Assembly (NCBI GenBank): GCA_021794835.1 | Contig: JAJYQA010000028.1 | Coordinates: forward strand, 41,394-105,393 | Length of the DNA stretch: 64,000 nt | Origin: Actinomycetes bacterium | GTDB lineage: Bacteria; Actinomycetota; Aquicultoria; Aquicultorales; Aquicultoraceae | Direction: 5' to 3' | Shown: positions 50,438 to 58,817 of the stretch, piece after piece | Numbering within the stretch: position 1 is the stretch's first letter | Layout: every line of letters starts with the position of its first letter | The notes under the pieces: model-generated | Told to the model about the DNA's origin: nothing | The model's database searches: none | What the model saw: only the letters and a program-made list of their open reading frames with translations | Position numbers and translations under genes: made by a program

Positions 50438-50806
50438 ATGTCAGATCGCATAACAGACCTTATCAGAAGGACCCTACTGTTTGGTATAGGAGCCGTTGCT
50501 ATTACAGCCGACCGCGCACAGGAGATGGTAAACGAACTGGTGGAGCGTGGCGAGATTACCACCGAACAGGGCAAATCGATGGTCAAAGAGCTCATGAAAC
50601 GAGGTACCGAAGCTCGCAAGCAGCTCAGGGATATGGTTAAGACTGAGGTTAAAAAAGCCATTGATGAGGCGGATGTCCCCTCGAAGCAGGACATAAGAAG
50701 GCTAGAGGATAAGATCGACCGACTTATTCTTCAGGAAAAACAGCCGCATACTGGGGTACATATTGAGGGTGAGGAAACCGGCGAAATATCCCCCGAGGCG
50801 TTATAG
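50438..50806 (+). CDS. phasin-like coiled-coil protein
   Basis: 122 aa, almost all helical. DLIRRTLLFGIGAVAITADRAQEMVNELVERG resembles the N-terminus of polyhydroxyalkanoate-synthesis regulator/phasin-type proteins, followed by a charged coiled coil (GKSMVKELMKRGTEARKQLRDMVKTEVKKAID). ATG at 50432 is too near the GGGGG; ATG at 50438 is chosen. No PHA synthase is in the window, so the role is open. Confidence 0.7.
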   Translation: MSDRITDLIRRTLLFGIGAVAITADRAQEMVNELVERGEITTEQGKSMVKELMKRGTEARKQLRDMVKTEVKKAIDEADVPSKQDIRRLEDKIDRLILQEKQPHTGVHIEGEETGEISPEAL

Positions 50807-50912
50807 CGGTTGGCTGTTAAACACGACCTTATGGCAACATGGTTGCCCTTCTTTTTTCTTCCGATAAAGAAAAGACCATCATATACCGAAGTATACAGGG
50901 AGGTGTTCTGCT

Positions 50913-51365
50913 ATGGATGCAGAACATGAACTTTTAGCGAGCTGGAAGCAGATACCTATGCTCCAGCGACTGGTGGCTTTACATGGCAAGACGCTTAAAG
51001 AGCAAGCGGCGTATCTTAGTCGGCAAATCGAAGAGTTGGAAAACCGTAATCGTAACGGTTGGGTAGAAGACCTAAAGCTAAATTTGTTATCGAAACTATC
51101 TCTTTTATCTGAGATATATGCGATTGTAAATTTTGATAAAATGATAGAGGTACGGGAGAAGTTTCGAAATCTGTTCCCGGAGCATTTTAATAAGTACTTA
51201 GCAAACCTGGACTTGCTGTCATGGCAGATTTTCTGGCCTGGGTGTTTGGAGTGCCGCCACTTTGATGGTAAATGCTCGTTGGGCCTAACCCCAACGGAGC
51301 TGTCGGGCGGACTTAAGCCCGAGAAGCGATGCGGATCTAAGGAGTACAAGCTAAAGGCGTCTTAG
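50913..51365 (+). CDS. hypothetical protein with C-terminal Cys cluster
   Basis: 150 aa, not recognised. Helical N-terminal two-thirds (LYxxIEELENRNRNGWVEDLKLNLLSK-like amphipathic helices), then CLECRHFDGKCSLGL and a final KRCGSKEYK, giving C-x2-C-x5-C...C, suited to a metal or Fe-S site. Strong GGGAGG about 10 bases before ATG. Same orientation as the phasin-like and holin-like genes. Confidence 0.7.
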   Translation: MDAEHELLASWKQIPMLQRLVALHGKTLKEQAAYLSRQIEELENRNRNGWVEDLKLNLLSKLSLLSEIYAIVNFDKMIEVREKFRNLFPEHFNKYLANLDLLSWQIFWPGCLECRHFDGKCSLGLTPTELSGGLKPEKRCGSKEYKLKAS

Positions 51366-51408
51366 CCGTCCTTTCCACCCAGGTTTTGCTGATTTATTTG
51401 GAGTGGAT

Positions 51409-51723
51409 ATGAGACAGGAAACCAAGGGTGGAAAGACGATAATCGATTCCGTTTTGGAGCTAATCGACCTCGTCACGCTCTATTTTAAGAAGCAAATTAA
51501 GAGCATAGTTGATCAGAGCATAACCAAACCGATTGGGACTGCTGCAAGAAAAGCGGCCTTCATGATTTTAGCTTTCAGCCTCTTTTCGCTTGCCGCAATA
51601 TTTATCGCTGTAGGCCTTTTCCTATCCCTTGCCTCCTTAACGGGCTATATTCTAGCCTACCTCATTATTGGAATTCTGCTGGTAATCGCCGGTTTGATCA
51701 CCTGGTATCAGGTAAGGCGATAA
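51409..51723 (+). CDS. holin-like / DUF1469 small membrane protein
   Basis: 104 aa. Amphipathic N-terminal helix VLELIDLVTLYFKKQIKSIVDQS then two hydrophobic helices separated by a short turn (about 50-72 and 77-98). Resembles phage-holin family 3_6/DUF1469 proteins found in actinobacteria. GTG at 51403 is within GGAG; ATG at 51409 is preferred. Confidence 0.72.
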   Translation: MRQETKGGKTIIDSVLELIDLVTLYFKKQIKSIVDQSITKPIGTAARKAAFMILAFSLFSLAAIFIAVGLFLSLASLTGYILAYLIIGILLVIAGLITWYQVRR

Positions 51724-51915
51724 TACTCTGTCAAACATGCTTTGGTTGTTTAGTTATATAAATACTTTAGATAGTTTAGGATTTTCCCGATAAATATAAG
51801 CGGATGATTGCAAAAAGATTTAAGCGGCATTAACTACTTAGCGGCCTGGCTTACTTATTTTTTTATTGAATGGGTAGAACAATAGCCAGATTATTATGTG
51901 CGTATAGGAGGAGTT
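51724..51915 (+). promoter_or_regulatory. upstream region of fba-pfk
   Basis: A TTGAAT at 51866-51871 with GATTAT at 51889-51894 (17-bp spacing) is the best promoter candidate, and AGGAGGAG precedes the start. No riboswitch seen. Confidence 0.4.
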
Positions 51916-52812
51916 ATGTTATTTAAAACTAATACTGAGCTTATGACTCAGGCACGTGACGGTGGATATGCGGTTGGCGCGTTTAACACCAACAACTTAG
52001 AGATTACCAAGGCCATTTTTACTGCGGCCAAGCAGGAGGAATCCCCAATCATTCTGGCTATATCCCCGTCGGCGGCAAAATATGCCGGTATGGAGAATCT
52101 GGTGGCGCTGGCCAGAGTAGCCACTGAAGAAACCGGGGTGCCGGTATCCGTACATCTTGATCATGGCACCGAGTGGGAACATCTGGTTCATGCGGTGCGG
52201 GCGGGCTTCTCGTCAATTATGTACGACGGCTCGAAGCACCCTTATGAGGAAAACGTGAAGCTTACTACCGAGGCGGTTAAGCTTGGCCATGCTGCGGGCA
52301 TCTCGGTTGAGGGTGAGCTTGGAAGGCTTGTAGGGACGGAGGACCAAATCTCCGTATCCGAGCGTGAGGCCTCGATGACCGATCCTAACCAGGCGCTTGA
52401 TTTTGTCGAGCGTACCGGGATTGACGCGCTGGCGGTCTCGATCGGCAACGCACACGGCTGGTATAAGGGCAAACCCCAGCTTGACTTCAAGAGGCTTGAG
52501 GCAATACAGAAAAAGGTAGGGGATAAGGTACTCTTGGTTCTTCACGGGGCATCCGGTATCCCGGATGAGGATATAAGAACAGCGGTCTCGTTGGGTATAA
52601 CCAAAATTAATATAGATACCGAGACACGCGACGCCTTTAAGCGGGGCGTTGCCCAATTTATTCAGGAAAATCCTGATGTGATCGACCCGCGAAAGATTCT
52701 AAAGCCGGCCATGGAGGAGATGACTAAAATAGTTGACGGAAAGATTAAACTCTTTGGTTCAACCGGCAAGGCGGCGGAATATATTGCTGAGGTAACTGGG
52801 GGGGTTGTTTAA
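51916..52812 (+). CDS. fba: class II fructose-bisphosphate aldolase
   Basis: 298 aa. Zinc-dependent cleavage of FBP. Metal ligands: His in VPVSVHLDHGTEW, VEGELGRLVG, IGNAHGWYKG and VLHGASGIPDE; INIDTETRDAF and the end RKILKPAMEEMT fit the class. An upstream in-frame GTG at 51898 is less likely than ATG 51916 after AGGAGGAG. Its stop (TAATG) overlaps the start of the PFK gene by one base. Confidence 0.95.
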   Translation: MLFKTNTELMTQARDGGYAVGAFNTNNLEITKAIFTAAKQEESPIILAISPSAAKYAGMENLVALARVATEETGVPVSVHLDHGTEWEHLVHAVRAGFSSIMYDGSKHPYEENVKLTTEAVKLGHAAGISVEGELGRLVGTEDQISVSEREASMTDPNQALDFVERTGIDALAVSIGNAHGWYKGKPQLDFKRLEAIQKKVGDKVLLVLHGASGIPDEDIRTAVSLGITKINIDTETRDAFKRGVAQFIQENPDVIDPRKILKPAMEEMTKIVDGKIKLFGSTGKAAEYIAEVTGGVV

Positions 52813-53834
52813 TGCGTATAGGTATGCTGACCGGCGGCGGCGATTCAAGCGCAATCAATGCGGCCATAAGGGCAGTTGTGAGACGTGGTTTAGAAGGTGG
52901 GCATACTATCCTTGGATTTAAGAACGGTTGGGCTGGTCCGATAAACGGTAACTATGCTGAGATGGCGGCCGATTCGGTATCGGGTATCCTGCCAAGGGGC
53001 GGTACTATACTTGGTACATCAAGGACCAACCCATTTAAAATGGACGGTGCAGTAGAGCAGATGCGGGAGAACCTAAGACTTGCCGAGATCGACGCGATGA
53101 TCTGCATCGGCGGCGACGATACCTTAGGCGTTGCCCATAGAATCAACAGCCTTGACCCGCCAATTCCGGCGGTGGGTATTCCACAGACCATCGATAATGA
53201 TATTAACGGGACCGACTTTGCGATCGGATTTCAGTCTGCGGTCAGCGTTGCAACCGACGCACTGGATAAGCTCCATACAACTGCCGAGTCGCATCACCGG
53301 ATAATGGTTGTAGAAGTCATGGGAAGAGACGCGGGTCACGTCGCGCTTTACGCCGGTCTTGCTGGCGGCGCCGATACCATTCTTGTCCCGGAGCACCACT
53401 TCAACATTGATGAAGTTATCGATAGGATTAAGAAACGCCGCCAAACAGGAAAGACGTTTAGTATAATCGTGGTTGCTGAGGGGGCGAAGCCGGAGGGTAA
53501 GCAGATAGCGTTCAGCGAAAAAACGGATGCCTTTGGGCATGTGCGCCTTGGTGGTATCGGCGAGTATCTTGCCGGCACTATTGAGGAGAAAACCGGTCTT
53601 GAGACCAGGTTTATGAACCTCGGCCACCTACAGAGGGGCGGTATCGCATCTCCGTTTGACCGGTTTATTGCAACTGAGTTTGGAGTTGCGGCTGTTGAGA
53701 TGGTGGAAAAGGGTGAGTTCGACCGCATGGTAGCGATACAATGCGGCTCTGTAACTTCTGTTCCGCTTGAGGAGGCACTAACAGTCCGCCTAGTTGATGA
53801 GCGTATCTTTAATATGGCTAAACTCTTCTATTAA
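52812..53834 (+). CDS. phosphofructokinase with PPi-type GGDD signature
   Basis: 340 aa. LTGGGDSSAINAAIRAVVRRG replaces the usual GGGDCPGLN loop. The donor-site motif is CIGGDDTLGVAHR (GGDD is the mark of PPi-dependent PFKs), but the second mark is IPQTIDND, with Gln in place of the Lys common in PPi enzymes or Gly in ATP enzymes. Remaining motifs SHHRIMVVEVMGRDAGHVAL and GHLQRGGIASPFDR are standard. Translationally coupled to fba. Donor remains open. Confidence 0.92.
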   Translation: MRIGMLTGGGDSSAINAAIRAVVRRGLEGGHTILGFKNGWAGPINGNYAEMAADSVSGILPRGGTILGTSRTNPFKMDGAVEQMRENLRLAEIDAMICIGGDDTLGVAHRINSLDPPIPAVGIPQTIDNDINGTDFAIGFQSAVSVATDALDKLHTTAESHHRIMVVEVMGRDAGHVALYAGLAGGADTILVPEHHFNIDEVIDRIKKRRQTGKTFSIIVVAEGAKPEGKQIAFSEKTDAFGHVRLGGIGEYLAGTIEEKTGLETRFMNLGHLQRGGIASPFDRFIATEFGVAAVEMVEKGEFDRMVAIQCGSVTSVPLEEALTVRLVDERIFNMAKLFY

Positions 53835-53843
53835 GATCAGCCA

Positions 53844-53879
53844 AATAGCCAATGAAAATAATAAATCTCATTGGCTATT
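53844..53879. terminator. probable bidirectional terminator between pfk and the LysR-like gene
   Basis: AATAGCCAATGA (53844-53855) pairs with TCATTGGCTATT (53868-53879), 12 bp, 12-base AT-rich loop; no long T run. Confidence 0.55.
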
Positions 53880-53888
53880 GGCTGCTCC

Positions 53889-54545
53889 TTATGCGGCTTG
53901 CGCTAATTTTGGTTTTTCGGCCTCGATAAACCCTAAGAACTGTCGTGTCTCGTCCGACATGGGAAACTCGGTGTTATATATGACGTAAAGGTTACCCATC
54001 AAGGGTGTGAGATCCTTAACTTTTACCTCCTTGATCCTTCCCATTTTAAGCGAGTCCTGTGCAGATTTTCTAAGCACAAAGCTTATACCCGAGGCGCTTT
54101 CAACCGCCTTTATGATAGCCGGGTAGGTATCAAGCTCAGCCACGGCATTTAAGTCATCAAAAGTTACGCCGTGCGTTGCCAGTACTTCCCGATACCACAT
54201 GCGGGTTGCCGAGCCTGGTTCTCTTAGTATAAAATCCTGCCCCTTAAGGTCATTTACCGAAATCTCGCCCTTGCTGGCAAATGGGTGGTCGGGAGAACAT
54301 ATTAGAATAAGCTCATCATAGTTGTTTAAAAATGGCTCTGCTCTTACCGTGTTGTTTTCGAGCGACATGCCGATAACGCCCGCATCGACATCGCCGTTCA
54401 TTACTTGTTCAAAAACCTGAGAGCTATCGGATATTTCGACTTTTAACTCGACGTCTGGGTTTAGCTTCTCCCAATCGCTGATAAGCTGTGGCAGCAAAAA
54501 CTCGCCTGTGTAGCTGCTTGCGCCAACGTTTACTGTGTTTTTCAT
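53889..54545 (-). CDS. LysR-type substrate-binding domain without HTH
   Basis: 218 aa matching the co-inducer-binding half of LysR regulators (VNVGASSYTGEFLLPQLISDW, GVIGMSLENNTVRAEPFL, LICSPDHPFASKG, REPGSATRMWYREVLATHG). The strong RBS AAGGAGGAAGGGC places the start at ATG 54545, which leaves no room for a DNA-binding domain. Either a soluble ligand-binding protein or a degenerate regulator whose HTH was lost. No signal peptide, so cytoplasmic. The ligand may be sulfate-like or a small acid, by family analogy only. Confidence 0.85.
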   Translation of the reverse strand: MKNTVNVGASSYTGEFLLPQLISDWEKLNPDVELKVEISDSSQVFEQVMNGDVDAGVIGMSLENNTVRAEPFLNNYDELILICSPDHPFASKGEISVNDLKGQDFILREPGSATRMWYREVLATHGVTFDDLNAVAELDTYPAIIKAVESASGISFVLRKSAQDSLKMGRIKEVKVKDLTPLMGNLYVIYNTEFPMSDETRQFLGFIEAEKPKLAQAA

Positions 54546-54582
54546 GCCCTTCCTCCTTTCAGGTAATTCTTCTGGTAAGAAT

Positions 54583-54610
54583 GTTTTTCCCAACAACAGA
54601 CGGGAAAAAC
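54583..54610. repeat. hairpin in the 5' leader of the LysR-like gene
   Basis: GTTTTTCCC (54583-54591) pairs with GGGAAAAAC (54602-54610) around 10 bases. On the minus strand it lies upstream of the RBS and downstream of the aminotransferase gene. Confidence 0.55.
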
Positions 54611-54652
54611 GTTGAATGGAGAATTTCTACTTCTAATTGGCGAATGTGAACG

Positions 54653-54690
54653 GGGACGTTCCTTAATTGTAGATGTTCAAGGAACGTCCC
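54653..54690. repeat. REP-like palindrome
   Basis: GGGACGTTCCTT (54653-54664) and AAGGAACGTCCC (54679-54690), 12-bp arms with a 14-base loop, between two minus-strand genes. Its form matches short REP hairpins; a REP-associated transposase relic is in the same window at 62991. Confidence 0.65.
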
Positions 54691-54706
54691 TCCTAATGAC
54701 TAACTC

Positions 54707-55852
54707 CTAAGCTGTTAAGTAGTTTTCTAATCTATCGCATGCCTCAATAATGTTCTCAAGTGAGTTGGCGTATGAGAACCTTAAGTACCCCTCGGCATTG
54801 TCTCCAAAATCGATGCCCGGGGTTACGGCTACAAGCGCGTTCTCCAATATGTCTAGGGCAAGTTTATATGAATCGGCTCCAAATTTTTTAGCGTTGGCCA
54901 AAACATAAAAAGCACCGGTTGGCTCTACCGTGATGCCAAAGCCTATCTCTCTTAACCTTGGGATGAGATATTTTCGCCGCTCATTATAAGTCTTAGCCAT
55001 TCTTGCAACATCATCCGCCGTCTCTTTGAGCGCGGCGATGCCGGCCCACTGCACAAAGCTGTTTGCCGAGATAAAAAGGTTCTGTTGGATTTTCTGTATT
55101 GGCCGGATAAACTCTTTAGGGACGATTGCATATCCAAGCCGCCAGCCGGTCATCGCGTAAAGTTTAGAAAAACCATTTAGGACAAATGCCTTATCCGTAA
55201 ACTCGAGTATCGAGTGGGCTTTGCCTTCATAAACCAGCCCGTGGTATATCTCATCCGAGATGATATAAAGCCCACCTTGCGCCATCTCGGAAATCTCACG
55301 CATAACCGGTTCACTTAGAATATTTCCTGTCGGGTTGGAGGGCGAGTTAATTATAATCGCCTTTGTCTTGCTATCAAGGGCCGCCCTGATATCATCAGGG
55401 CGGTATTGAAAACCATCCTCTTCATAAACATTTATAAAGGTTGGCTCGCCGTCGGCAAATCTAATAAAATTTGGATAGCACGCGTACCCCGGATTGGATA
55501 GGATCACTTTTTGCCCAGGGTTTAGAAGTGCAGAAAACACCAGAAGCATAGCGGGCGACGTCCCCGACGTTACAATTACCTGATCCGGCAGAATCTTGAT
55601 GTTATATTTTTCATAGTAGTGCTCACAGATTGCCTCGCGAAGCTCAAGCAGACCTAAACTGTGAGTGTACCGCGTTTTGTCCTGCTGTATAGCTGCGCAG
55701 CCGGCATCCTTTACCGCTTGCGGCGTGGCAAAATCTGGCTCACCAATTTCTAGGTGGATAACATTTTTGTCCTGTCTTTCCAGTTCCTGGGCTTTTTCCA
55801 GAATCTCCATGACGATAAAGGGGGGCATATCAAGGGCTTTTTTAGCTATCAT
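54707..55852 (-). CDS. class I/II aminotransferase (AspC/PatA-like)
   Basis: 381 aa PLP enzyme. VIHLEIGEPDFATP at the N-terminus; NSPSNPTGN; the Schiff-base lysine in LNGFSKLYAMTGWRLGY; C-terminal LRFSYANSLENI with the substrate-carboxylate Arg. Substrate could be aspartate, LL-DAP-like or aromatic amino acids; not distinguishable here. AAGGAGATGTC then ATG. Confidence 0.93.
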   Translation of the reverse strand: MIAKKALDMPPFIVMEILEKAQELERQDKNVIHLEIGEPDFATPQAVKDAGCAAIQQDKTRYTHSLGLLELREAICEHYYEKYNIKILPDQVIVTSGTSPAMLLVFSALLNPGQKVILSNPGYACYPNFIRFADGEPTFINVYEEDGFQYRPDDIRAALDSKTKAIIINSPSNPTGNILSEPVMREISEMAQGGLYIISDEIYHGLVYEGKAHSILEFTDKAFVLNGFSKLYAMTGWRLGYAIVPKEFIRPIQKIQQNLFISANSFVQWAGIAALKETADDVARMAKTYNERRKYLIPRLREIGFGITVEPTGAFYVLANAKKFGADSYKLALDILENALVAVTPGIDFGDNAEGYLRFSYANSLENIIEACDRLENYLTA

Positions 55853-55872
55853 GACATCTCCTTATTGGCTTT

Positions 55873-55935
55873 GTCTAGTTTCTAGCAGGCCATAGGCCGG
55901 TCTAGTCTCTAGTTTCTAGTATCTAGTTCGGGGAG
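55873..55935. repeat. intergenic repeat copy C (TCTAGTTTCTAG units)
   Basis: TCTAGTTTCTAG, GGCCATAGGCC (palindromic core), GGTCTAGTCTCTAG, TTTCTAGTATCTAG. The AGTTTCTxxxxGGCC-ATA-GGCC-GGTCT layout resembles copies A and B at 7202 and 11008. Confidence 0.5.
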
Positions 55936-56019
55936 TCAAGAAGACTAAAACCGCAGGTGATTATATAAATTTAAACTGGGTAAATTTATTTTATAAAGCT
56001 TATAGAGGAGGTGAAGACG

Positions 56020-56457
56020 GTGTCAATGCGCAGATGGGATCCGTGGCGTGAGTTGATGAGAATGCAGGATGAGTTAAGCAGGACCTTCCAAAGGGTATTT
56101 GGGCCAACCCCGGAAGCGGAAGAAGCGCTTTGGTCGCCTGCAGCTGATGTTTTTGAAAAGGAAAATAAAATTATTGTTAGATTGGATCTACCAGAGGTAA
56201 AACCAGAAGATATCGACGTATCCGTTGTCGATAATATTCTTAGAATCAGGGGAGAGCGCAAGCGTACCGAAGAGGTAAAAAGAGAGGATTATTACCGCAC
56301 CGAGAGAATGTACGGAATGTTTGAGCGCATGATTGAGCTTCCGGTGCCGGTAAAAACCGAGGCGGTAGAGGCCACTTACAAAGATGGCGTACTTGAAATA
56401 AATCTTCCCGAAGCTGAGGAGAAAAAAGCCAAAGAAATAAAAATTAAGGTTGCATAA
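56020..56457 (+). CDS. Hsp20/alpha-crystallin family small heat-shock protein
   Basis: 145 aa. RRWDPWRELMRMQDELSRTF N-terminal arm, then the alpha-crystallin domain (ADVFEKENKIIVRLDLPEVKPEDIDVSV to YKDGVLEINLPEAEEKKAKEI), with the GVL motif intact and I-K-I C-terminal anchor. GTG at 56011 is part of the GGAGGTG; GTG at 56020 (8-base spacing) is chosen over ATG 56026. Confidence 0.95.
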   Translation: MSMRRWDPWRELMRMQDELSRTFQRVFGPTPEAEEALWSPAADVFEKENKIIVRLDLPEVKPEDIDVSVVDNILRIRGERKRTEEVKREDYYRTERMYGMFERMIELPVPVKTEAVEATYKDGVLEINLPEAEEKKAKEIKIKVA

Positions 56458-56478
56458 ATACTAACTGTGAAAATTCCA

Positions 56479-56505
56479 AGGGCTCCTTTCACGGAGCCCT
56501 TTTTT
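56479..56505 (+). terminator. Rho-independent terminator after hsp20
   Basis: AGGGCTCC (56479-56486) pairs with GGAGCCCT (56493-56500), followed by TTTTT. Confidence 0.9.
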
Positions 56506-56608
56506 GCATTACCCACTAGTATGGCAGTTACGCCTTGTCCTTTACAATTATTCTCTCAAGTCCGATTATTTAAGTGATTACTAAAAGTGTGGTGTTTGAT
56601 TTTAGGCT

Positions 56609-57307
56609 ATGGCGAAAACAAAAATTCTTGTCGTCGATGATGAACCAAATATTTTGGAACTTATCGAACTGTGCCTAAAAAACGCGGGTTTTGAGGTTGT
56701 CATAGCCGCGACCGGCGAAGAGGGCCTTGAGCTTTTCGGCAGTAAAACACCCAATCTGTGCGTTTTAGACATTATGTTGCCCGGCGACATTGATGGTCGG
56801 GAACTCTGCCGTGAGATCAGGGGTCGTTCCCCAGTGCCGATCTTGATGCTTAGCGCACGGGATACCAGCCTGGACAAAGTGCTTTTTCTCGAGCTTGGCG
56901 CAGATGACTATCTTACCAAACCGTTTGACCCCGATGAGCTTGTTGCAAGGGTTAGGGCACTGCTTAGGCGTGCAGATCTCCGGCAGCTACCGCAACCAGC
57001 TGAGTTATTCTTTGACGGGCTTACAATACATGAGGGTAGAAGGGAAGTTGTTATTGGCAAGTCCCCAGTTGAACTTACAGCCAAAGAATTTGAGATTCTC
57101 CTTCTTTTAGCCAAAAACCCGGGGATTGTTTTCTCGAGAGAGAAGCTTCTTGAGAAGATCTGGAGATACGACTTCTTTGGGGATTTAAGAACCGTTGACG
57201 TGCACGTGAGGCACCTCCGCGAAAAGCTAAATGATAATGCAGACAACCCGCGCTTTGTTGCAACCGTCTGGGGTGTGGGCTACAAGTTTGTTGGGAGGCG
57301 GCAATGA
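56609..57307 (+). CDS. OmpR-family response regulator
   Basis: 232 aa. Receiver domain residues 4-118 with acidic pair D10/D11, phospho-acceptor D54 in CVLDIMLPG, and KPF; winged-helix effector domain (about 130-230, TAKEFEILLLLAKNPGIVFSREKLLEKIW, TVDVHVRHLREKL). Its TGA overlaps the kinase ATG by 4 bases. Stimulus unknown. Confidence 0.95.
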   Translation: MAKTKILVVDDEPNILELIELCLKNAGFEVVIAATGEEGLELFGSKTPNLCVLDIMLPGDIDGRELCREIRGRSPVPILMLSARDTSLDKVLFLELGADDYLTKPFDPDELVARVRALLRRADLRQLPQPAELFFDGLTIHEGRREVVIGKSPVELTAKEFEILLLLAKNPGIVFSREKLLEKIWRYDFFGDLRTVDVHVRHLREKLNDNADNPRFVATVWGVGYKFVGRRQ

Positions 57308-58734
57308 AATTTACGCTTAAAACCAAGCTTACCGTATCATTTATTCTGGTGGCCACCCTTACTCTTGCGCTGTCATCGTTTTTATTCTATCGTTTCTGGC
57401 TTGATTATGCGGTCAAGTCAAAAAAGGCCGACCTAATGCGACAGGGAAAGATCCTCGCAGAAACCCTGGCGGCAAGCCGGCCGGAGGAGGGACCTCAATT
57501 TACAAAGCGGCTTATGGGATACTCATCGTTAATAGCAGGAGCTAGGGTTATAATTACCAACTCGAATGGCAAAATTATTACCGACACCGGTGGGACCGCG
57601 TCTGGAGGTGGATACTCATTTAAGCTTCCCCAGAGAAGACTTAGCCAATTAGAGCAAAGGCTTGGTCAGGGTACTGGACAGGTTGTTGGAGAGAAATATC
57701 TGCCCAAATCTGACTCAAGTATTGCATTTGTCTCCGTACCCATAAACAGCGGATCTAATGGGCATGTAATTTTGCTGTCGCCGGTGCGTGATATTAAACG
57801 GGCCCAAGGTCCGGCATTCGAGCTTCTTTTTATCTCAAGTATCATCTCTCTTATTATTGCCTCTTTTACTGGGCTGTATCTTGCATTTAGCCTGACCCAA
57901 CCGTTGGATAAACTAAAGGTTGCCGTTCGCGGTATGGGGCGGGGTCAGCTTTTGCAAAAGGTGCCGGTGGGGGCTGACAATGAGATTGGTGAGTTGGTTA
58001 GCGCGTTTAATGCTATGTCGTCTAAGGTTGATAAGGCGTACTCGCTGCAACAAGATTTTGCATCAGACGTCTCGCATGAGTTAAAGACGCCTCTTACCTC
58101 GATCGAGGGCTTCTCAAAGGTACTTCTAGATGGTCAGGTCAAAGACGAAGAGCAGCAGAAAAAGTATTTAAGGATAATAAACACCGAGAGCAGGCGGATA
58201 TCCAAAATCGTGAACAATCTTCTGGCACTGGCGCAAATCGATGCTGGCTTCTTTAAACCTCAGGTATCTGAGATCAACGTTGCTGCGGTGCTATCCAACA
58301 TATCGGAAAAATTTATACCGCTCACCCTGGATAAGAATATATCGCTAAGCATCAAACCTGCTAACATCATTTTTATAAATGATGTTGCGGTCGTTGAGCA
58401 AATCATCGGAAACCTTGTTGAAAACGCTATCAAATATACCGGTAAGGGTGGCATAGTTAACATCTCGGCTGAGCAAAGTGATTCCAATGTATGCTTTAAG
58501 GTAAAAGATAGCGGTATCGGTATTTCTTCGGAAGACCAGAATAAGATATTCAACCGTTTCTACCGAGCGGACAAATCAGATAAAAGCGCAGGTGCAGGCT
58601 TGGGTCTTTCGGTATGCCAGGCACTGGTGAAAAGCCTTGGCGGCGCAATCGAGGTTGCAAGTACCCCCGGTACGGGTACGGAGTTCGGCGTTTGCCTACC
58701 CAAAAACCCTCAAATTGTTTCCAATAAACCTTAA
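57304..58734 (+). CDS. HAMP-domain sensor histidine kinase
   Basis: 476 aa. Two membrane segments (about 8-28 and 172-195) bracket a 140-residue extracellular sensor; HAMP follows (LTQPLDKLKVAVRGMGRG to FNAMSSKVD). H-box DFASDVSHELKTPLTSIEGF holds the phospho-acceptor H258. N-box IIGNLVENAIKYT, G1 VKDSGIGIS, F-box FYRAD and G2 GAGLGLSVC are all present. PhoR/ResE-like. Coupled to the preceding response regulator. Confidence 0.95.
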   Translation: MKFTLKTKLTVSFILVATLTLALSSFLFYRFWLDYAVKSKKADLMRQGKILAETLAASRPEEGPQFTKRLMGYSSLIAGARVIITNSNGKIITDTGGTASGGGYSFKLPQRRLSQLEQRLGQGTGQVVGEKYLPKSDSSIAFVSVPINSGSNGHVILLSPVRDIKRAQGPAFELLFISSIISLIIASFTGLYLAFSLTQPLDKLKVAVRGMGRGQLLQKVPVGADNEIGELVSAFNAMSSKVDKAYSLQQDFASDVSHELKTPLTSIEGFSKVLLDGQVKDEEQQKKYLRIINTESRRISKIVNNLLALAQIDAGFFKPQVSEINVAAVLSNISEKFIPLTLDKNISLSIKPANIIFINDVAVVEQIIGNLVENAIKYTGKGGIVNISAEQSDSNVCFKVKDSGIGISSEDQNKIFNRFYRADKSDKSAGAGLGLSVCQALVKSLGGAIEVASTPGTGTEFGVCLPKNPQIVSNKP

Positions 58735-58817
58735 TACTTTTTTAACACTTTCCTAACTGCTGCTTAAAATCTATCAACGATTATTTTGCTAAGACTCTAA
58801 GAGAGGAGGTTTTAGCA

